Shown here: positions 8,484-17,702 of the stretch, in pieces | Position numbering within the stretch: position 1 is the first letter of the stretch | Layout: every line of letters begins with the position of its first letter | Assembly (NCBI RefSeq): GCF_003885045.1 | Contig: NZ_RHJS01000002.1 | Coordinates: forward strand, 3,898,501-3,962,500 | Source: Schaedlerella arabinosiphila | GTDB lineage: Bacteria; Bacillota; Clostridia; Lachnospirales; Lachnospiraceae | DNA: 64,000 bases | Reading direction: 5' to 3' | Translations under genes and position numbers: made by a program | Notes under the pieces: generated by a model | Database searches by the model: none | The model's input: the letters and a program-made list of their open reading frames with translations, nothing else | Told to the model about the DNA's origin: nothing

Positions 8484-10424
8484 TTACTGAAGCGCCATTG
8501 CCGCATAAAAGCCTTCCCGGATTGCATTGCCGGCTTTTGCCACCTTCTGGCAGTCCCCGATCAGAGTCGTTTTCAGCGGATATCTGTCCGCTATTGCTTC
8601 TGCCACAGCGGAATTTGGCTTCTGTCCGAAAGAGGTAATGATTGCCTCCGCAGGAATCACCTCCGTCGTTTTATCCGCTTTCTCCACTTTTACGCCGTCT
8701 GCTTCAATCCCCACTGCCTTCGTATTGGTCAGGATCTTCACCTTATATTCTGCCAGCATCCGGTCGAGACTGATCTTATTGATCATCATCACGTCTCTTG
8801 CGCAGGCATCCATCATTTCCAGGATCGTCACTTCTTTTCCGTCCATCGCAAGCTCCAGAGCCGCGTCACAGCCGGATAGTCCGCCGCCGCATACTACCAC
8901 CTTCTGCGCCTCTACCCCTTTTCTGTGCGCTTCTGTCACGTCAACGACCCGCGGATCGTCCATTCCGCTGATATTTGGGACAAACGGTACCGAACCTGCT
9001 GCCACGAAGATTTCATCTGCTTCGATAAGCTCCGGACTTTCCGGCGTGATCTTCGTATTAAGCCTGATCTCCACACCAAGCTTGTCAAGCTGGACACCAT
9101 ACCATGTGATCAGTTCACGGATCCTCTTCTTAAAAGGCGCAGTGGCAATCGCGCCGAAGGTTCCTCCGATCCGGTCAGCTGCTTCATATACCGTAACCTT
9201 ACATCCGCGGAGCGCCGCTACCCTTGCCGCCTCCAGACCGCCCGGGCCGGCTCCGACAACGGCAATATTCTTGCTCTCCGGCAGTTTTTCAATCTGTGTC
9301 GCGCCTTCCTGGCATACCTGGATATTCACGGTACAGGACAGCTGGGTCAGCCTTCCGAAAATACGTCCGATACATTCCTCATTGCAGATCAGGCAGGGAC
9401 GGATGTCCTCGCGCCGTCCTTCTTTCAGCTTTTTCGGGAAAAACGGATCCGCAATCAGCTGACGTCCAAAACTGATGATATCTGCATTTCCTGATTCCAG
9501 AAGAGCCGCTGCCGTTTCCATAGAGTGATTTCCCGCATTGACGATCGGCACTTTCACATGCTTTCTGGCCTCTTCACAGACATATGCCATACAGCCCTCC
9601 CCCGTATATCTTGTCGGGAAAATATAGTCCATCGTCTCATAACATCCGGAATCAATGTCGAATGCATCTACTCCTGCCTTTTCCAGCAGTTCCAGTATCG
9701 GCATAGAATCCTCCAGTGTGCGTCCTCCTTCGTACATATGGTCCAGGGAAATCCGGAACAGAATCGGGAAATCCGGCCCCACTACGCCGCGGATTGATTC
9801 TACGATTTCTTTTGCAAAACGAGTCCTGTTCTCCCAGGAACCGCCGTATTCATCTGTTCTTGTGTTCCACTGCGGAGAGATAAACTGGTCGATCAGGTAA
9901 CCCGCATGGCCGTGAATCTCCACTGCGTCAAAGCCTGCATTCAGCGCAAACTGAGCACCTAACGCAAAGTCCTTCATGATGTCCTTGATCTCCTCAATTT
10001 CCAGGGGTCTGCAAATCATCTCCGGATTATAGAAGGATGGGTTGGCAGAGGAAGAGATCGGCACACGCTCTCCGATATCCGGCATTCCGTTCCGTCCGGT
10101 ACCGCAGCTAAGCTGCAGGCCGATCTTCCCGCCCCATCTGTGGATTCTTTCCGTCATAACCGTAGCCTTCGGAATCGCTCTTGTATTGTGCAGAGCAAGT
10201 GTCGGGCCGCCCTGCGCTGTTTTTTCATTCAGGAACATGGCGCCGGTCATGATCAGGCCTGCGCCGCCCTTTGCGCGTTCTTCATAGTAGCGGATCCCTT
10301 CCTCGCTGTCTGTTCCGTCCTGCATGGGCGTAAAGGTCCCCATCGCCGAAAGCATGATCCTGTTCTTCAGCCGCATATTGTTGATCTTGATCGGCTGTAA
10401 TAATTTTGTATAATTGCAGCTCAT
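8484..10424 (-). CDS. OYE-type NADH:flavin oxidoreductase with Fe-S and FAD domains (BaiCD/DCR family)
   Basis: 646 residues. An N-terminal FMN TIM barrel (about 1-340) carries the variant active-site run EIHGHAGYLIDQF followed by the family motif RTDEYGGSWENR. A 4Fe-4S site is formed by C344, C347, C351 and C364 (Cx2Cx3Cx12C). The C-terminal half binds FAD and NAD(P)H (GAGPGG at 391-396; a second GGGLSG near 520). This is the layout of 2,4-dienoyl-CoA reductase, trimethylamine dehydrogenase and the bile-acid enzymes BaiCD and BaiH, which move hydride onto an enoate or enone. Its position between two SDRs suggests stepwise reduction of an unsaturated ketone. Substrate is inference. Confidence 0.9.
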   Translation of the reverse strand: MSCNYTKLLQPIKINNMRLKNRIMLSAMGTFTPMQDGTDSEEGIRYYEERAKGGAGLIMTGAMFLNEKTAQGGPTLALHNTRAIPKATVMTERIHRWGGKIGLQLSCGTGRNGMPDIGERVPISSSANPSFYNPEMICRPLEIEEIKDIMKDFALGAQFALNAGFDAVEIHGHAGYLIDQFISPQWNTRTDEYGGSWENRTRFAKEIVESIRGVVGPDFPILFRISLDHMYEGGRTLEDSMPILELLEKAGVDAFDIDSGCYETMDYIFPTRYTGEGCMAYVCEEARKHVKVPIVNAGNHSMETAAALLESGNADIISFGRQLIADPFFPKKLKEGRREDIRPCLICNEECIGRIFGRLTQLSCTVNIQVCQEGATQIEKLPESKNIAVVGAGPGGLEAARVAALRGCKVTVYEAADRIGGTFGAIATAPFKKRIRELITWYGVQLDKLGVEIRLNTKITPESPELIEADEIFVAAGSVPFVPNISGMDDPRVVDVTEAHRKGVEAQKVVVCGGGLSGCDAALELAMDGKEVTILEMMDACARDVMMINKISLDRMLAEYKVKILTNTKAVGIEADGVKVEKADKTTEVIPAEAIITSFGQKPNSAVAEAIADRYPLKTTLIGDCQKVAKAGNAIREGFYAAMALQ

Positions 10425-10445
10425 TTCTCGTTCTCCCCTCTGTTC

Positions 10446-11201
10446 TTAGATTGCTGTCCATCCGCCGTCGCATGTCAAAATGGTACCTGTCACATATGTA
10501 GATTCTTTCGCCGCAAGGAACACAATGGAGGAATCCAGCTCCCCTTCTTTTCCGGGCCGGCACATCGGAGTCCGAATACCGATAAACTCGTCCATCGCCT
10601 CCATTGCTTCCGGTCCGTTTGCCTCCGACGCAAAGAATCCCGGGCAAAGCGCATTGACCGTCACGCCTTTCGTCGCCCATTCCGTAGCCGCCTGGCGGGT
10701 CATATTGATCACACCGCCCTTTGCCGATGCATACGCGATAACCGGAAGCTCCTTCAATCCGCCTTTTCCAAGAATGGACGCAATATTGATCACACGTCCA
10801 TAGCCTTTTTCCAGCATGATTTTTCCGAAATACTTCATGCAGTAGAAAGTTCCGTCCAGATCAAGTGAAAGGACTTTCCTCCACTCTTCATCCGGAAGCT
10901 CCTCCAACGGGATGCAGCTGCCGCCGCCCGCATTGTTGACAAGGATATCTACCGTTCCATATTCCGCCACCACTTCCTTCACCGCATTTTCAATCTGCGC
11001 CGTATCCGTCACATCGCATGCTACGGAGAGACATCTGACTCCTAATGTTTTTATCTCTTCCGCCACTGCATTCAGTTTTTCTTTTCTTCTTGCAAGGATT
11101 GCAAGGTCTGCCCCCTGGCGTGCCAGCGCCAAAGCAAACTGCCGTCCCAAACCAGCCGATGCTCCTGTTACTACAGCTACATTTCCACTCAGATCAAACA
11201 T
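10446..11201 (-). CDS. Short-chain dehydrogenase/reductase (SDR), 251 aa
   Basis: Classical SDR with TGASAGLG at 12-19, NNAG at 89-92, S142, Y157 and K161 (YASAK). Basic residues in LARRKEK (38-42) favour NADP(H). First gene of the operon, 21 bases before the OYE-type reductase, so the two are probably translated from one message. RBS AAGGAGG is six to seven bases before ATG. Likely a 3-oxoacyl or hydroxysteroid-type alcohol dehydrogenase by general resemblance; the substrate is not readable. Confidence 0.88.
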   Translation of the reverse strand: MFDLSGNVAVVTGASAGLGRQFALALARQGADLAILARRKEKLNAVAEEIKTLGVRCLSVACDVTDTAQIENAVKEVVAEYGTVDILVNNAGGGSCIPLEELPDEEWRKVLSLDLDGTFYCMKYFGKIMLEKGYGRVINIASILGKGGLKELPVIAYASAKGGVINMTRQAATEWATKGVTVNALCPGFFASEANGPEAMEAMDEFIGIRTPMCRPGKEGELDSSIVFLAAKESTYVTGTILTCDGGWTAI

Positions 11202-11279
11202 ATTCTTATCCTCCTTCTATCCGCCCGCTCCCGTAGATCTACTGTTCAACCGCGAAAGCGCTCTTTCTTTGTTAAATGC

Positions 11280-11313
11280 ATTATATGACAATATCACCCG
11301 TTTTTCATCGGGT
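11280..11313 (-). promoter_or_regulatory. Promoter and candidate operator of the SDR/OYE operon
   Basis: Minus strand: perfect TATAAT (11280-11285), a 17-base spacer and a weak ATGAAA -35 (11303-11308). An inverted repeat ACCCG-N8-CGGGT (11296-11313) covers the spacer and -35, a natural place for a regulator. The divergent PucR-type gene is the obvious candidate. The remaining spacer to 11596 is very AT-rich; it has TATAAT-like boxes (for example 11505-11510) on the plus strand but no convincing -35. Confidence 0.5.
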
Positions 11314-11596
11314 ACTATTCCGAAAAAAGCACCCTCATTTTGTGCATCTGCACAATTTATTACCTTTTCCATTTTTGTATATTACGATATTTTTTTAATG
11401 TTTCAAATCTATTTTTTATTCAATATGCATCATCTATAAAGCTCAGACAAAATAATTCTAAAAAATTCCCATAAAATAATAATGAATTATCATAAAGTTT
11501 ATTATATAATAATTTTGCATTTATGTTATTTCTCACAACTTAGCTCATTGCTTCATGGGAATAAAAATCTGCAATATGAAAACAGAGGGTTAAACG

Positions 11597-12823
11597 ATGG
11601 AAAATACAGTTGATTTTTTACGGTTATATGAAGAAATGTTCAAGACGCTGCCATCCGGCGATATCCAGGAATTACTGGATATCTGCTGGGAGATCATAGG
11701 CGTTCCGATCCTGGCGGTGGATATTATGTATAATGTGCTGGGAATCTCTCCTCAGACAAAAACCGGGGATTATCAATGGGATTATCTTCTGGAAAACCGG
11801 GGGTATGAGACGGATATGATCGTACAGCTTTATGAGGAAGGGATCATGCAGTCTGTCAATGAAAATGAAGCCCCTTATATCGTAGACTGGGGCTCCTGCA
11901 AGGACGCCCCCAAGATCCAGGGTATCATCCGGGTCAATGATATTATCGAAGGCTATGTGACCATGAACTGCAAAGACGCGCCGATCACATCCGACAAAAT
12001 GAAAGCCATGGAGATCATCCAGAACACCTGCGCTTTTTTCTTTAAGGATCGGGAGTCGGAGAGCAGCATGCACTATACCTATCTGAAAACACTGACCGGA
12101 GAACTGTTTCATCATCGGATCCATTCCAGGAAGCAGCTGGAACTGTGGTTTAAAGACACCGGCATCCGTCTGGAGCCACCCTATCAGGTCGTTGCGGTCA
12201 GCACGGATGAAACCAATGAAAAAAATGTGCTTTCCTACATCCGAAAGTCTATCCGGCAGTTTTTCCCCTGCCAGCTTGCTTTAATTCAGCACAATGTTCT
12301 GCTGATCCTGCAGTACAATATGAATATCGCCAAAAATACCGAAGCATCCGAAAAGCAGTTCCATACCATTTTGGAGAAATTCAACGCCCACTGCGGAGTG
12401 AGCAATACGTTTGATAATCTGCTGGAGCTGGCAAGCTTTCAGATGCAGGCCGAAGATGCGATGAGACTGGGAAGCCGGTTAAATCCACGATATCGGATTG
12501 CCTACTACGAAGATTATTATCTGCCCGCGATCCTGCTTCCCCGCACGGAGCAGATGCCCCGGAGCAATTACCTGTCTCCGGTCATCGCAAACGTACAGGC
12601 ATATGACAAAGCCCATTCCACGGACTTTCTGCCTACCCTGCAGGTCTATATCAACAGCCTGCGCAGCACGGCGGAAACTGCGGAAAGCCTTCATGTCCAC
12701 CGCAATACGCTTCTGTACCGGCTCAATAAGATTGAAGAGCTGACCGGTGTCTCCCTCGGAGATCCTCATACATTTATGCATCTGATGATCAGTTTTTACA
12801 TGAGCGAATTGGAGGGCCGATGA
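11597..12823 (+). CDS. PucR/CdaR-type transcriptional regulator
   Basis: 408 residues. The C-terminus has the PucR helix-turn-helix: TAETAESLHVHRNTLLYRLN, then IEELTG and a final helix ending MISFYMSE, with an upstream QVYINSLRS segment, as in PucR, CdaR and sugar-diacid regulators. The N-terminal 300 residues look like a sensory module (possibly GAF-like) that I cannot assign to a ligand. It is divergent from the SDR/OYE/SDR operon with about 395 bases between, so it probably senses that pathway's substrate and usually such proteins activate. RBS is GAGGG. Confidence 0.85.
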   Translation: MENTVDFLRLYEEMFKTLPSGDIQELLDICWEIIGVPILAVDIMYNVLGISPQTKTGDYQWDYLLENRGYETDMIVQLYEEGIMQSVNENEAPYIVDWGSCKDAPKIQGIIRVNDIIEGYVTMNCKDAPITSDKMKAMEIIQNTCAFFFKDRESESSMHYTYLKTLTGELFHHRIHSRKQLELWFKDTGIRLEPPYQVVAVSTDETNEKNVLSYIRKSIRQFFPCQLALIQHNVLLILQYNMNIAKNTEASEKQFHTILEKFNAHCGVSNTFDNLLELASFQMQAEDAMRLGSRLNPRYRIAYYEDYYLPAILLPRTEQMPRSNYLSPVIANVQAYDKAHSTDFLPTLQVYINSLRSTAETAESLHVHRNTLLYRLNKIEELTGVSLGDPHTFMHLMISFYMSELEGR

Positions 12824-12901
12824 TAAAAAGCGATAATCAGAAAAAACACAGATTTCCCAGGTAGGAAACATGTCTTTTTTCTTTGATATCGTATTATTCC
12901 G

Positions 12902-13414
12902 TCACACCAGGAACACCCTTTCCGGATACAGCCTTTTCAGTGTCTGGAGCATCTCCTCGTCCAGATCCAGAAGAAGCTTGATCTTCGTCCGGTTTTCCAT
13001 GATGATCATGGTATAATAGGGCGTATCTTCCTCATAAGAGGTGTAGTCATACTTGGGCAGCTTCACCCCGCCCGCGTCTTTTCGGTATTTTGCCACGGCC
13101 TGGTGGCGGTTTGGGGCGGTCGCCTCCATCTCCGACAGCTCCAGTATATGGGCAGTCTTTCGGTAGCGCTTTCCCAGAATGACGTCAATGGTAAGCCTGC
13201 GGCCTTCCAGCCGGTACTCATATTCCTTCTGGCTGAACACATCGTATCCGAAATACAGCACCACCAGGAGAAAGCCCGGCAGCATGAAGCCCTGAGAGAT
13301 GGTAACCCCCAGCAGCAGGATAATCACCGCAAAAATAATCATCAGTTTCCGCAGGAATCCCGCCATGGCTTTCGGTTTTCTCTTCACCTGCTTAACAATC
13401 GCATATTCAAACAT
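12902..13414 (-). CDS. Small membrane protein, 170 aa, unknown function
   Basis: Two closely spaced hydrophobic helices (LMIIFAVIILLLGV and FMLPGFLLVVLYFG) near residues 25-65 are followed by a soluble C-terminal domain of about 105 residues ending YPERVFLV. It resembles the small membrane proteins annotated DUF6106 in Lachnospiraceae, an association from memory I could not check. It is convergent with the PucR gene and follows the AraC gene by about 55 bases on the same strand, but a functional link is not evident. Confidence 0.65.
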   Translation of the reverse strand: MFEYAIVKQVKRKPKAMAGFLRKLMIIFAVIILLLGVTISQGFMLPGFLLVVLYFGYDVFSQKEYEYRLEGRRLTIDVILGKRYRKTAHILELSEMEATAPNRHQAVAKYRKDAGGVKLPKYDYTSYEEDTPYYTMIIMENRTKIKLLLDLDEEMLQTLKRLYPERVFLV

Positions 13415-13470
13415 GTCCTTTCATTCCTCTCTGTTGTTTTTTTCGGCTCAGCCCCGCCCGGCACGGGCCG

Positions 13471-14322
13471 TCACGCCTTTTTTCCGCTTTCCGTCTTTCT
13501 GTACCGGGTGGGTGTCTGCCCTTTGCATTTTTTAAATGCTTTAGAAAAATAAAGATTGTCCTCATACCCCACGGAATGGGCGATGGCCGTGATCGGCATG
13601 TCCGTCTCCCGCAGCAGCCTGCATGCCTGCCGAATCCGGTATTCCTCCACATAATCCTTGGGGGACATCTTCAGAATCTTCTGGAACATCCGGTACAGAT
13701 AGCTGCGGCAGACCCCGGTATATCCCGCGATGTCCTCAATCGTAATGGGATAAGAATAATGCTCCTCAATGTAGCGGATCGCCTGCTCCACCCGCCCTGT
13801 CTGCAGGTTCTTCTGCTTCGCCTCCGCCGAGGAATTTTCCATCAGCATGGCGATCATGGAATACAGCGCGCCGGTCATGGACACCGCGCCGCAAAATGTA
13901 TTCCCTTTCGCCTCATACACCTGCTGTATCCTCCGTTCAATCACGCCGCTGATCTCCGCCTGCTCCAGCACAGGGGAATCCTCCGAAAAATCCGTATGGT
14001 TCAGAAGGTAAAACGCGTCGGTTCCGGCAAATCCCACCCAGGTATAGACCCAGGGTTCCTCCTCGTCGGCCCGGTAACATGCTTCCATATTCGGATAGAT
14101 CAGGAAGGTGTCTCCCTTCTTTAAGTGATAGGTCTTTCCCCGTATCTCAAAATGCCCTTTCCCGCTCAGCACATGGTGGAGCAGGTAATGGTCCCGCACC
14201 CCCGGTCCCCACTGAAATCCGGGCGTGCATTTCTGGCTTCCCACGTTGTATACCGAAAGGGAGCTTAAAAGCCTGTCCTCGGCATAATAGGAACGAATGT
14301 CATCTTCGGTTGGATTCGTCAT
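13471..14322 (-). CDS. AraC-family transcriptional regulator (cupin + HTH)
   Basis: About 283 residues from the ATG at 14320-14322, which has AGGAGG 9 bases upstream; the reading can be extended eight codons but with no ribosome site. The N-terminal half is an AraC-type cupin (HHVLSGKGHFEIRGKTY and so on). The C-terminal 100 residues hold two helix-turn-helix motifs, including IEDIAGYTGVCRSYLYRMF and ITAIAHSVGYEDNLYFSKAF. It is divergent from the lacZ-type gene with under 180 bases between and so most likely controls it in response to a sugar. Confidence 0.9.
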   Translation of the reverse strand: MTNPTEDDIRSYYAEDRLLSSLSVYNVGSQKCTPGFQWGPGVRDHYLLHHVLSGKGHFEIRGKTYHLKKGDTFLIYPNMEACYRADEEEPWVYTWVGFAGTDAFYLLNHTDFSEDSPVLEQAEISGVIERRIQQVYEAKGNTFCGAVSMTGALYSMIAMLMENSSAEAKQKNLQTGRVEQAIRYIEEHYSYPITIEDIAGYTGVCRSYLYRMFQKILKMSPKDYVEEYRIRQACRLLRETDMPITAIAHSVGYEDNLYFSKAFKKCKGQTPTRYRKTESGKKA

Positions 14323-14494
14323 CTGTCCTCTCCTCCTTTTGTCCATTCCAGTATAACTCTATCTCTTCCTCCAGGCAACATTTTTCCATGTATTTGCAAT
14401 GATTTTATATTGTATTCCTTCTTCATTTCCAGCATAATGGAACAAATATCGTTACTATCATCGGCAGAACAAACAGAGTTAGGAGGTATACACT

Positions 14495-17400
14495 ATGTTT
14501 GACTACAGCAAAATCAAAGACCCCGAATTTTTCAAAGAGAACGCCATCCCGGCCCATTCCGACCATGTCTGCTATCCGGACAGGGAGCACCTGGACAGAG
14601 GGGAGAATCCGTTCCGCTTTTCCCTGAACGGCATCTGGAAATTTTCCTACGGACGGAATCTGGACGACACGGTGAAAGGGTTTGAAGCAGAGGATTACAA
14701 CTGCAGAAACTGGGGCGAGATCCGGGTGCCTGCCCATATCCAGATGGAAGGCTACGATGTCCCGGCTTATCTGAACGTACAGTATCCATGGGACGGCCGG
14801 GAGCAGATCCTGCCCGGTGAGATTCCCGAAGGCTTCAATCCGACGGCAAGCTATGTCAAGTATTTTGACCTGCCCCAGTCCATGAAGGGCATGCCTGTAT
14901 ATATTTCCTTCCAGGGCGTGGAAAGCGGCATGGCTGTCTGGCTGAACGGGCAGTACATCGGCTACAGCGAGGACAGCTTCACCCCCACGGAATTTGACTT
15001 AACCCCCTATATCCGGGATACCGAGAACAAACTGGCCGTGCAGGTCTACAAGTGGACAAGCAGCAGTTGGGCCGAGGATCAGGATTTCTTCCGCTTCTCC
15101 GGCATTTACCGGGATGTATATCTCTTTACCAGGCCTAAGACCCACATCTGGGATCTGAAGATCCGCACCCTTCTGGATGACAGCTATCAGGCAGGGGAAC
15201 TGGTCATCGATGCCCTTAGCTGTGGAACCGGCCGGGCAGAAGCAGAGCTGCGCCGGCTTCCCGCTGCGGATGCGCCCGCCTTGGCCTATGCCGCAACAGC
15301 CCCCGCTGCGGTTCCTGTATTCGCTTCCGGTACATTGGATCTGAAGGAAGGGGAAGCACACCTGGCGCTGCCGGTATCCGGTTTTGATCTGTGGAGCGCG
15401 GAAGAGCCCAACCTCTATGAACTGCTGCTCCAGGTATACGATGAAAACGGACGGCTGACGGAAGTGATCTCCGAATATGTAGGCTTCCGCCGGTTTGAGA
15501 TGATCAACCAGATCATGTGCCTCAACGGAAAGCGGATTGTGTTCAAGGGCGTCAACCGCCATGAGTTCAGCTCCAAGGCAGGCCGCGTACCCCAGGAGGA
15601 CGAGATTCTGCAGGATATCGTCACCATGAAGCAGCACAACATCAATGCCATCCGCACCTGCCACTATCCTGACGATTCTAGGATCTACCGGCTGTGCGAC
15701 CGCTACGGCCTCTATCTGATCGATGAAAACAATCTGGAATCCCACGGCACCTGGGACAGCTACGCGCAGGGCAAAGCAAAGGACATGAGCATGATCATCC
15801 CCTGCGACCGGAAAGAATGGAAGTCCATGATGCTGGACCGTATAAATTCTACATACCAGAGGGACAAGAACCACCCCTCCATCCTGATCTGGTCCTGCGG
15901 AAATGAATCCTTCGGCGGCAGCGTGATCCGGGATATGGCGGACAAATTCCGTGAGCTGGACAATACCCGGCTGGTACACTATGAAGGTGTATTCTGCGAC
16001 CGGCGCTACAATGAGACAAGCGACATGGAAAGCCAGATGTACACCACCGCGGCGGGCATCAGGCAGTTCCTCTCCGAGCACCGCGACAAGCCCTTTATCT
16101 GCTGTGAGTATACCCATGCCATGGGCAATTCCTGCGGAGGCATGCACAAATATACGGATCTGACCGATACGGAGCCTTTATACCAGGGCGGATTCATCTG
16201 GGATTATGTAGACCAATCCATCTATAAAAAAGACCGCTACGGAAACGAATTTCAGGCATACGGCGGAGATTTCGGGGAGCGCCCGACGGATTATAATTTC
16301 AGCGGAAACGGAATCGTTTACGGCGGAGACCGTGCCCCATCGCCAAAGATGCAGGAAGTCAAGTACAATTACCAGAACATTTCCGCAGAAGTATCCGCAG
16401 ACAGCGTTCTGATTAAAAATAAAAACCTGTTTGTCAATACAGACAGCTTTGACTGCGTGGTTACGCTTGCGAAAGACGGTACCCCGGTCTATGAGACCAC
16501 CATGGATACCGCGGTGGCCCCGCTGTCCGAAAAGGAATATGCTCTTCCCGTCCGCCGCGCAGAGCAGCCGGGAGAATATGCGGTCACGGTTTCGTTCCGC
16601 CTGAAAGCGGATACGCTCTGGGCAAAGGCAGGCTATGAGACCGCATTTGGACAGACTGTATATACCGTGGAAGCTCCCGCGGCCGATGCAGTCTTTGCAA
16701 AGCCTGTCACCGTTGTAAGGGGAACCCACAACGTGGGCGTCCGCGGCGAACATTTCGAAGTGCTCTTTTCCGAACTGTCCGGCGGGCTGACCTCCTACCG
16801 CTGGGGCGGCGTGGAAATGCTGGAATCCATGCTGAAGCCGAACTTCTGGCGTGCCCCTGTGGACAACGACGAAGGCAGCCAGATGATGGCACGGTACGGA
16901 CAGTGGAAGCTGGCAAGTCTCTATGCCTCCCACAAGGATTCCGAGACAAACCGGTGCGGAGACGTAGTTGTAGAGGAGCATGAGGGCTCGGTTGACATTA
17001 CATTCCTCTATCATCTCCCCACCAGGCCGGCGACCTCCTGCAAGGTGCTCTATACAGTCTATGGAGACGGCACGGTAGAGACAACCCTTTCCTATGATCC
17101 GGTGAAGGAACTGGGCGATATGCCGGAATTTGGCATGATCCTGAAAATGAACGCCGACTACGATCATGTACAATGGTATGGCATGGGCCTCGCCGAGACC
17201 TACACAGACCGCTGTGAAGGCAGCCGGCTGGGCATCTATGAAAATAAAGTCATGGACAACGTGGCGCGTTACATGGTTCCTCAGGAATGCGGCAACAAGG
17301 TAGGCGTCCGCTGGGCGAAGGTAACCGACAGGCGCGGCCGGGGGCTGTTGTTTGAAGGAGATTCCATGAGCTTCTCCGCACTGCCCTGGACCCCCCACGA

Positions 17401-17578
17401 GATGGAAAACGCACGCCATCCCTACGAACTGCCCCAGGTGCATTACACCGTGATCCGGGCGGCCATGCAGCAGATGGGCATCGCAGGCGACGACAGTTGG
17501 GGCGCGCGTCCGCTTCCGGAATACCTGCTGGATACCAGCAAAAAGATGAGCTTTACCTTCCGGTTCCGGGGAATATAA
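14495..17578 (+). CDS. lacZ: GH2 beta-galactosidase, LacZ type
   Basis: 1027 residues, close to E. coli LacZ (about 1024). Five-domain layout: sugar-binding jelly roll, Ig-like domain, TIM barrel, second Ig-like domain and a C-terminal beta-galactosidase small domain. Catalytic residues are visible: acid/base E471 in WSCGNES and nucleophile E538 in CCEYTHAMGNS, matching E461 and E537 of E. coli. RTCHYPDD (substrate and metal site) is also present. No signal peptide, so it hydrolyses imported lactose or beta-galactosides in the cytoplasm. RBS TTAGGAGG. Flanked by AraC-type regulators on both sides. Confidence 0.95.
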   Translation: MFDYSKIKDPEFFKENAIPAHSDHVCYPDREHLDRGENPFRFSLNGIWKFSYGRNLDDTVKGFEAEDYNCRNWGEIRVPAHIQMEGYDVPAYLNVQYPWDGREQILPGEIPEGFNPTASYVKYFDLPQSMKGMPVYISFQGVESGMAVWLNGQYIGYSEDSFTPTEFDLTPYIRDTENKLAVQVYKWTSSSWAEDQDFFRFSGIYRDVYLFTRPKTHIWDLKIRTLLDDSYQAGELVIDALSCGTGRAEAELRRLPAADAPALAYAATAPAAVPVFASGTLDLKEGEAHLALPVSGFDLWSAEEPNLYELLLQVYDENGRLTEVISEYVGFRRFEMINQIMCLNGKRIVFKGVNRHEFSSKAGRVPQEDEILQDIVTMKQHNINAIRTCHYPDDSRIYRLCDRYGLYLIDENNLESHGTWDSYAQGKAKDMSMIIPCDRKEWKSMMLDRINSTYQRDKNHPSILIWSCGNESFGGSVIRDMADKFRELDNTRLVHYEGVFCDRRYNETSDMESQMYTTAAGIRQFLSEHRDKPFICCEYTHAMGNSCGGMHKYTDLTDTEPLYQGGFIWDYVDQSIYKKDRYGNEFQAYGGDFGERPTDYNFSGNGIVYGGDRAPSPKMQEVKYNYQNISAEVSADSVLIKNKNLFVNTDSFDCVVTLAKDGTPVYETTMDTAVAPLSEKEYALPVRRAEQPGEYAVTVSFRLKADTLWAKAGYETAFGQTVYTVEAPAADAVFAKPVTVVRGTHNVGVRGEHFEVLFSELSGGLTSYRWGGVEMLESMLKPNFWRAPVDNDEGSQMMARYGQWKLASLYASHKDSETNRCGDVVVEEHEGSVDITFLYHLPTRPATSCKVLYTVYGDGTVETTLSYDPVKELGDMPEFGMILKMNADYDHVQWYGMGLAETYTDRCEGSRLGIYENKVMDNVARYMVPQECGNKVGVRWAKVTDRRGRGLLFEGDSMSFSALPWTPHEMENARHPYELPQVHYTVIRAAMQQMGIAGDDSWGARPLPEYLLDTSKKMSFTFRFRGI

Positions 17579-17590
17579 TACTGAAAACCT

Positions 17591-17608
17591 GCTGCCGGCA
17601 GCTTTTTT
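17591..17608 (+). terminator. First terminator after lacZ
   Basis: Palindrome GCTGCCGGCAGC followed by TTTTTT, 12 bases past the lacZ stop. Confidence 0.75.
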
Positions 17609-17621
17609 GCATGGTGGTATT

Positions 17622-17670
17622 GAAAAGAGAGAAAAGGGGGGTCTCAGCCCCCCTTCTCTCTTCTTTTTTT
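17622..17670. terminator. Bidirectional terminator between lacZ and the AraC gene
   Basis: GAGAGAA...GGGGGG pairs with CCCCCC...TTCTCTC around a 5- to 6-base loop. It is followed by TTCTTTTTTT on the plus strand and CTCTTTTC on the minus strand. It separates two convergent genes. Confidence 0.85.
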
Positions 17671-17702
17671 GTATTACGGAACTTCCCTGCGGCATTCCCC
17701 TT

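Noticed and set aside
14999..17695. Long minus-strand ORFs (382 and 505 codons) opposite lacZ
   Set aside because: They mirror a strongly conserved GH2 gene with its catalytic residues in the plus frame; their composition is that of an antisense frame.
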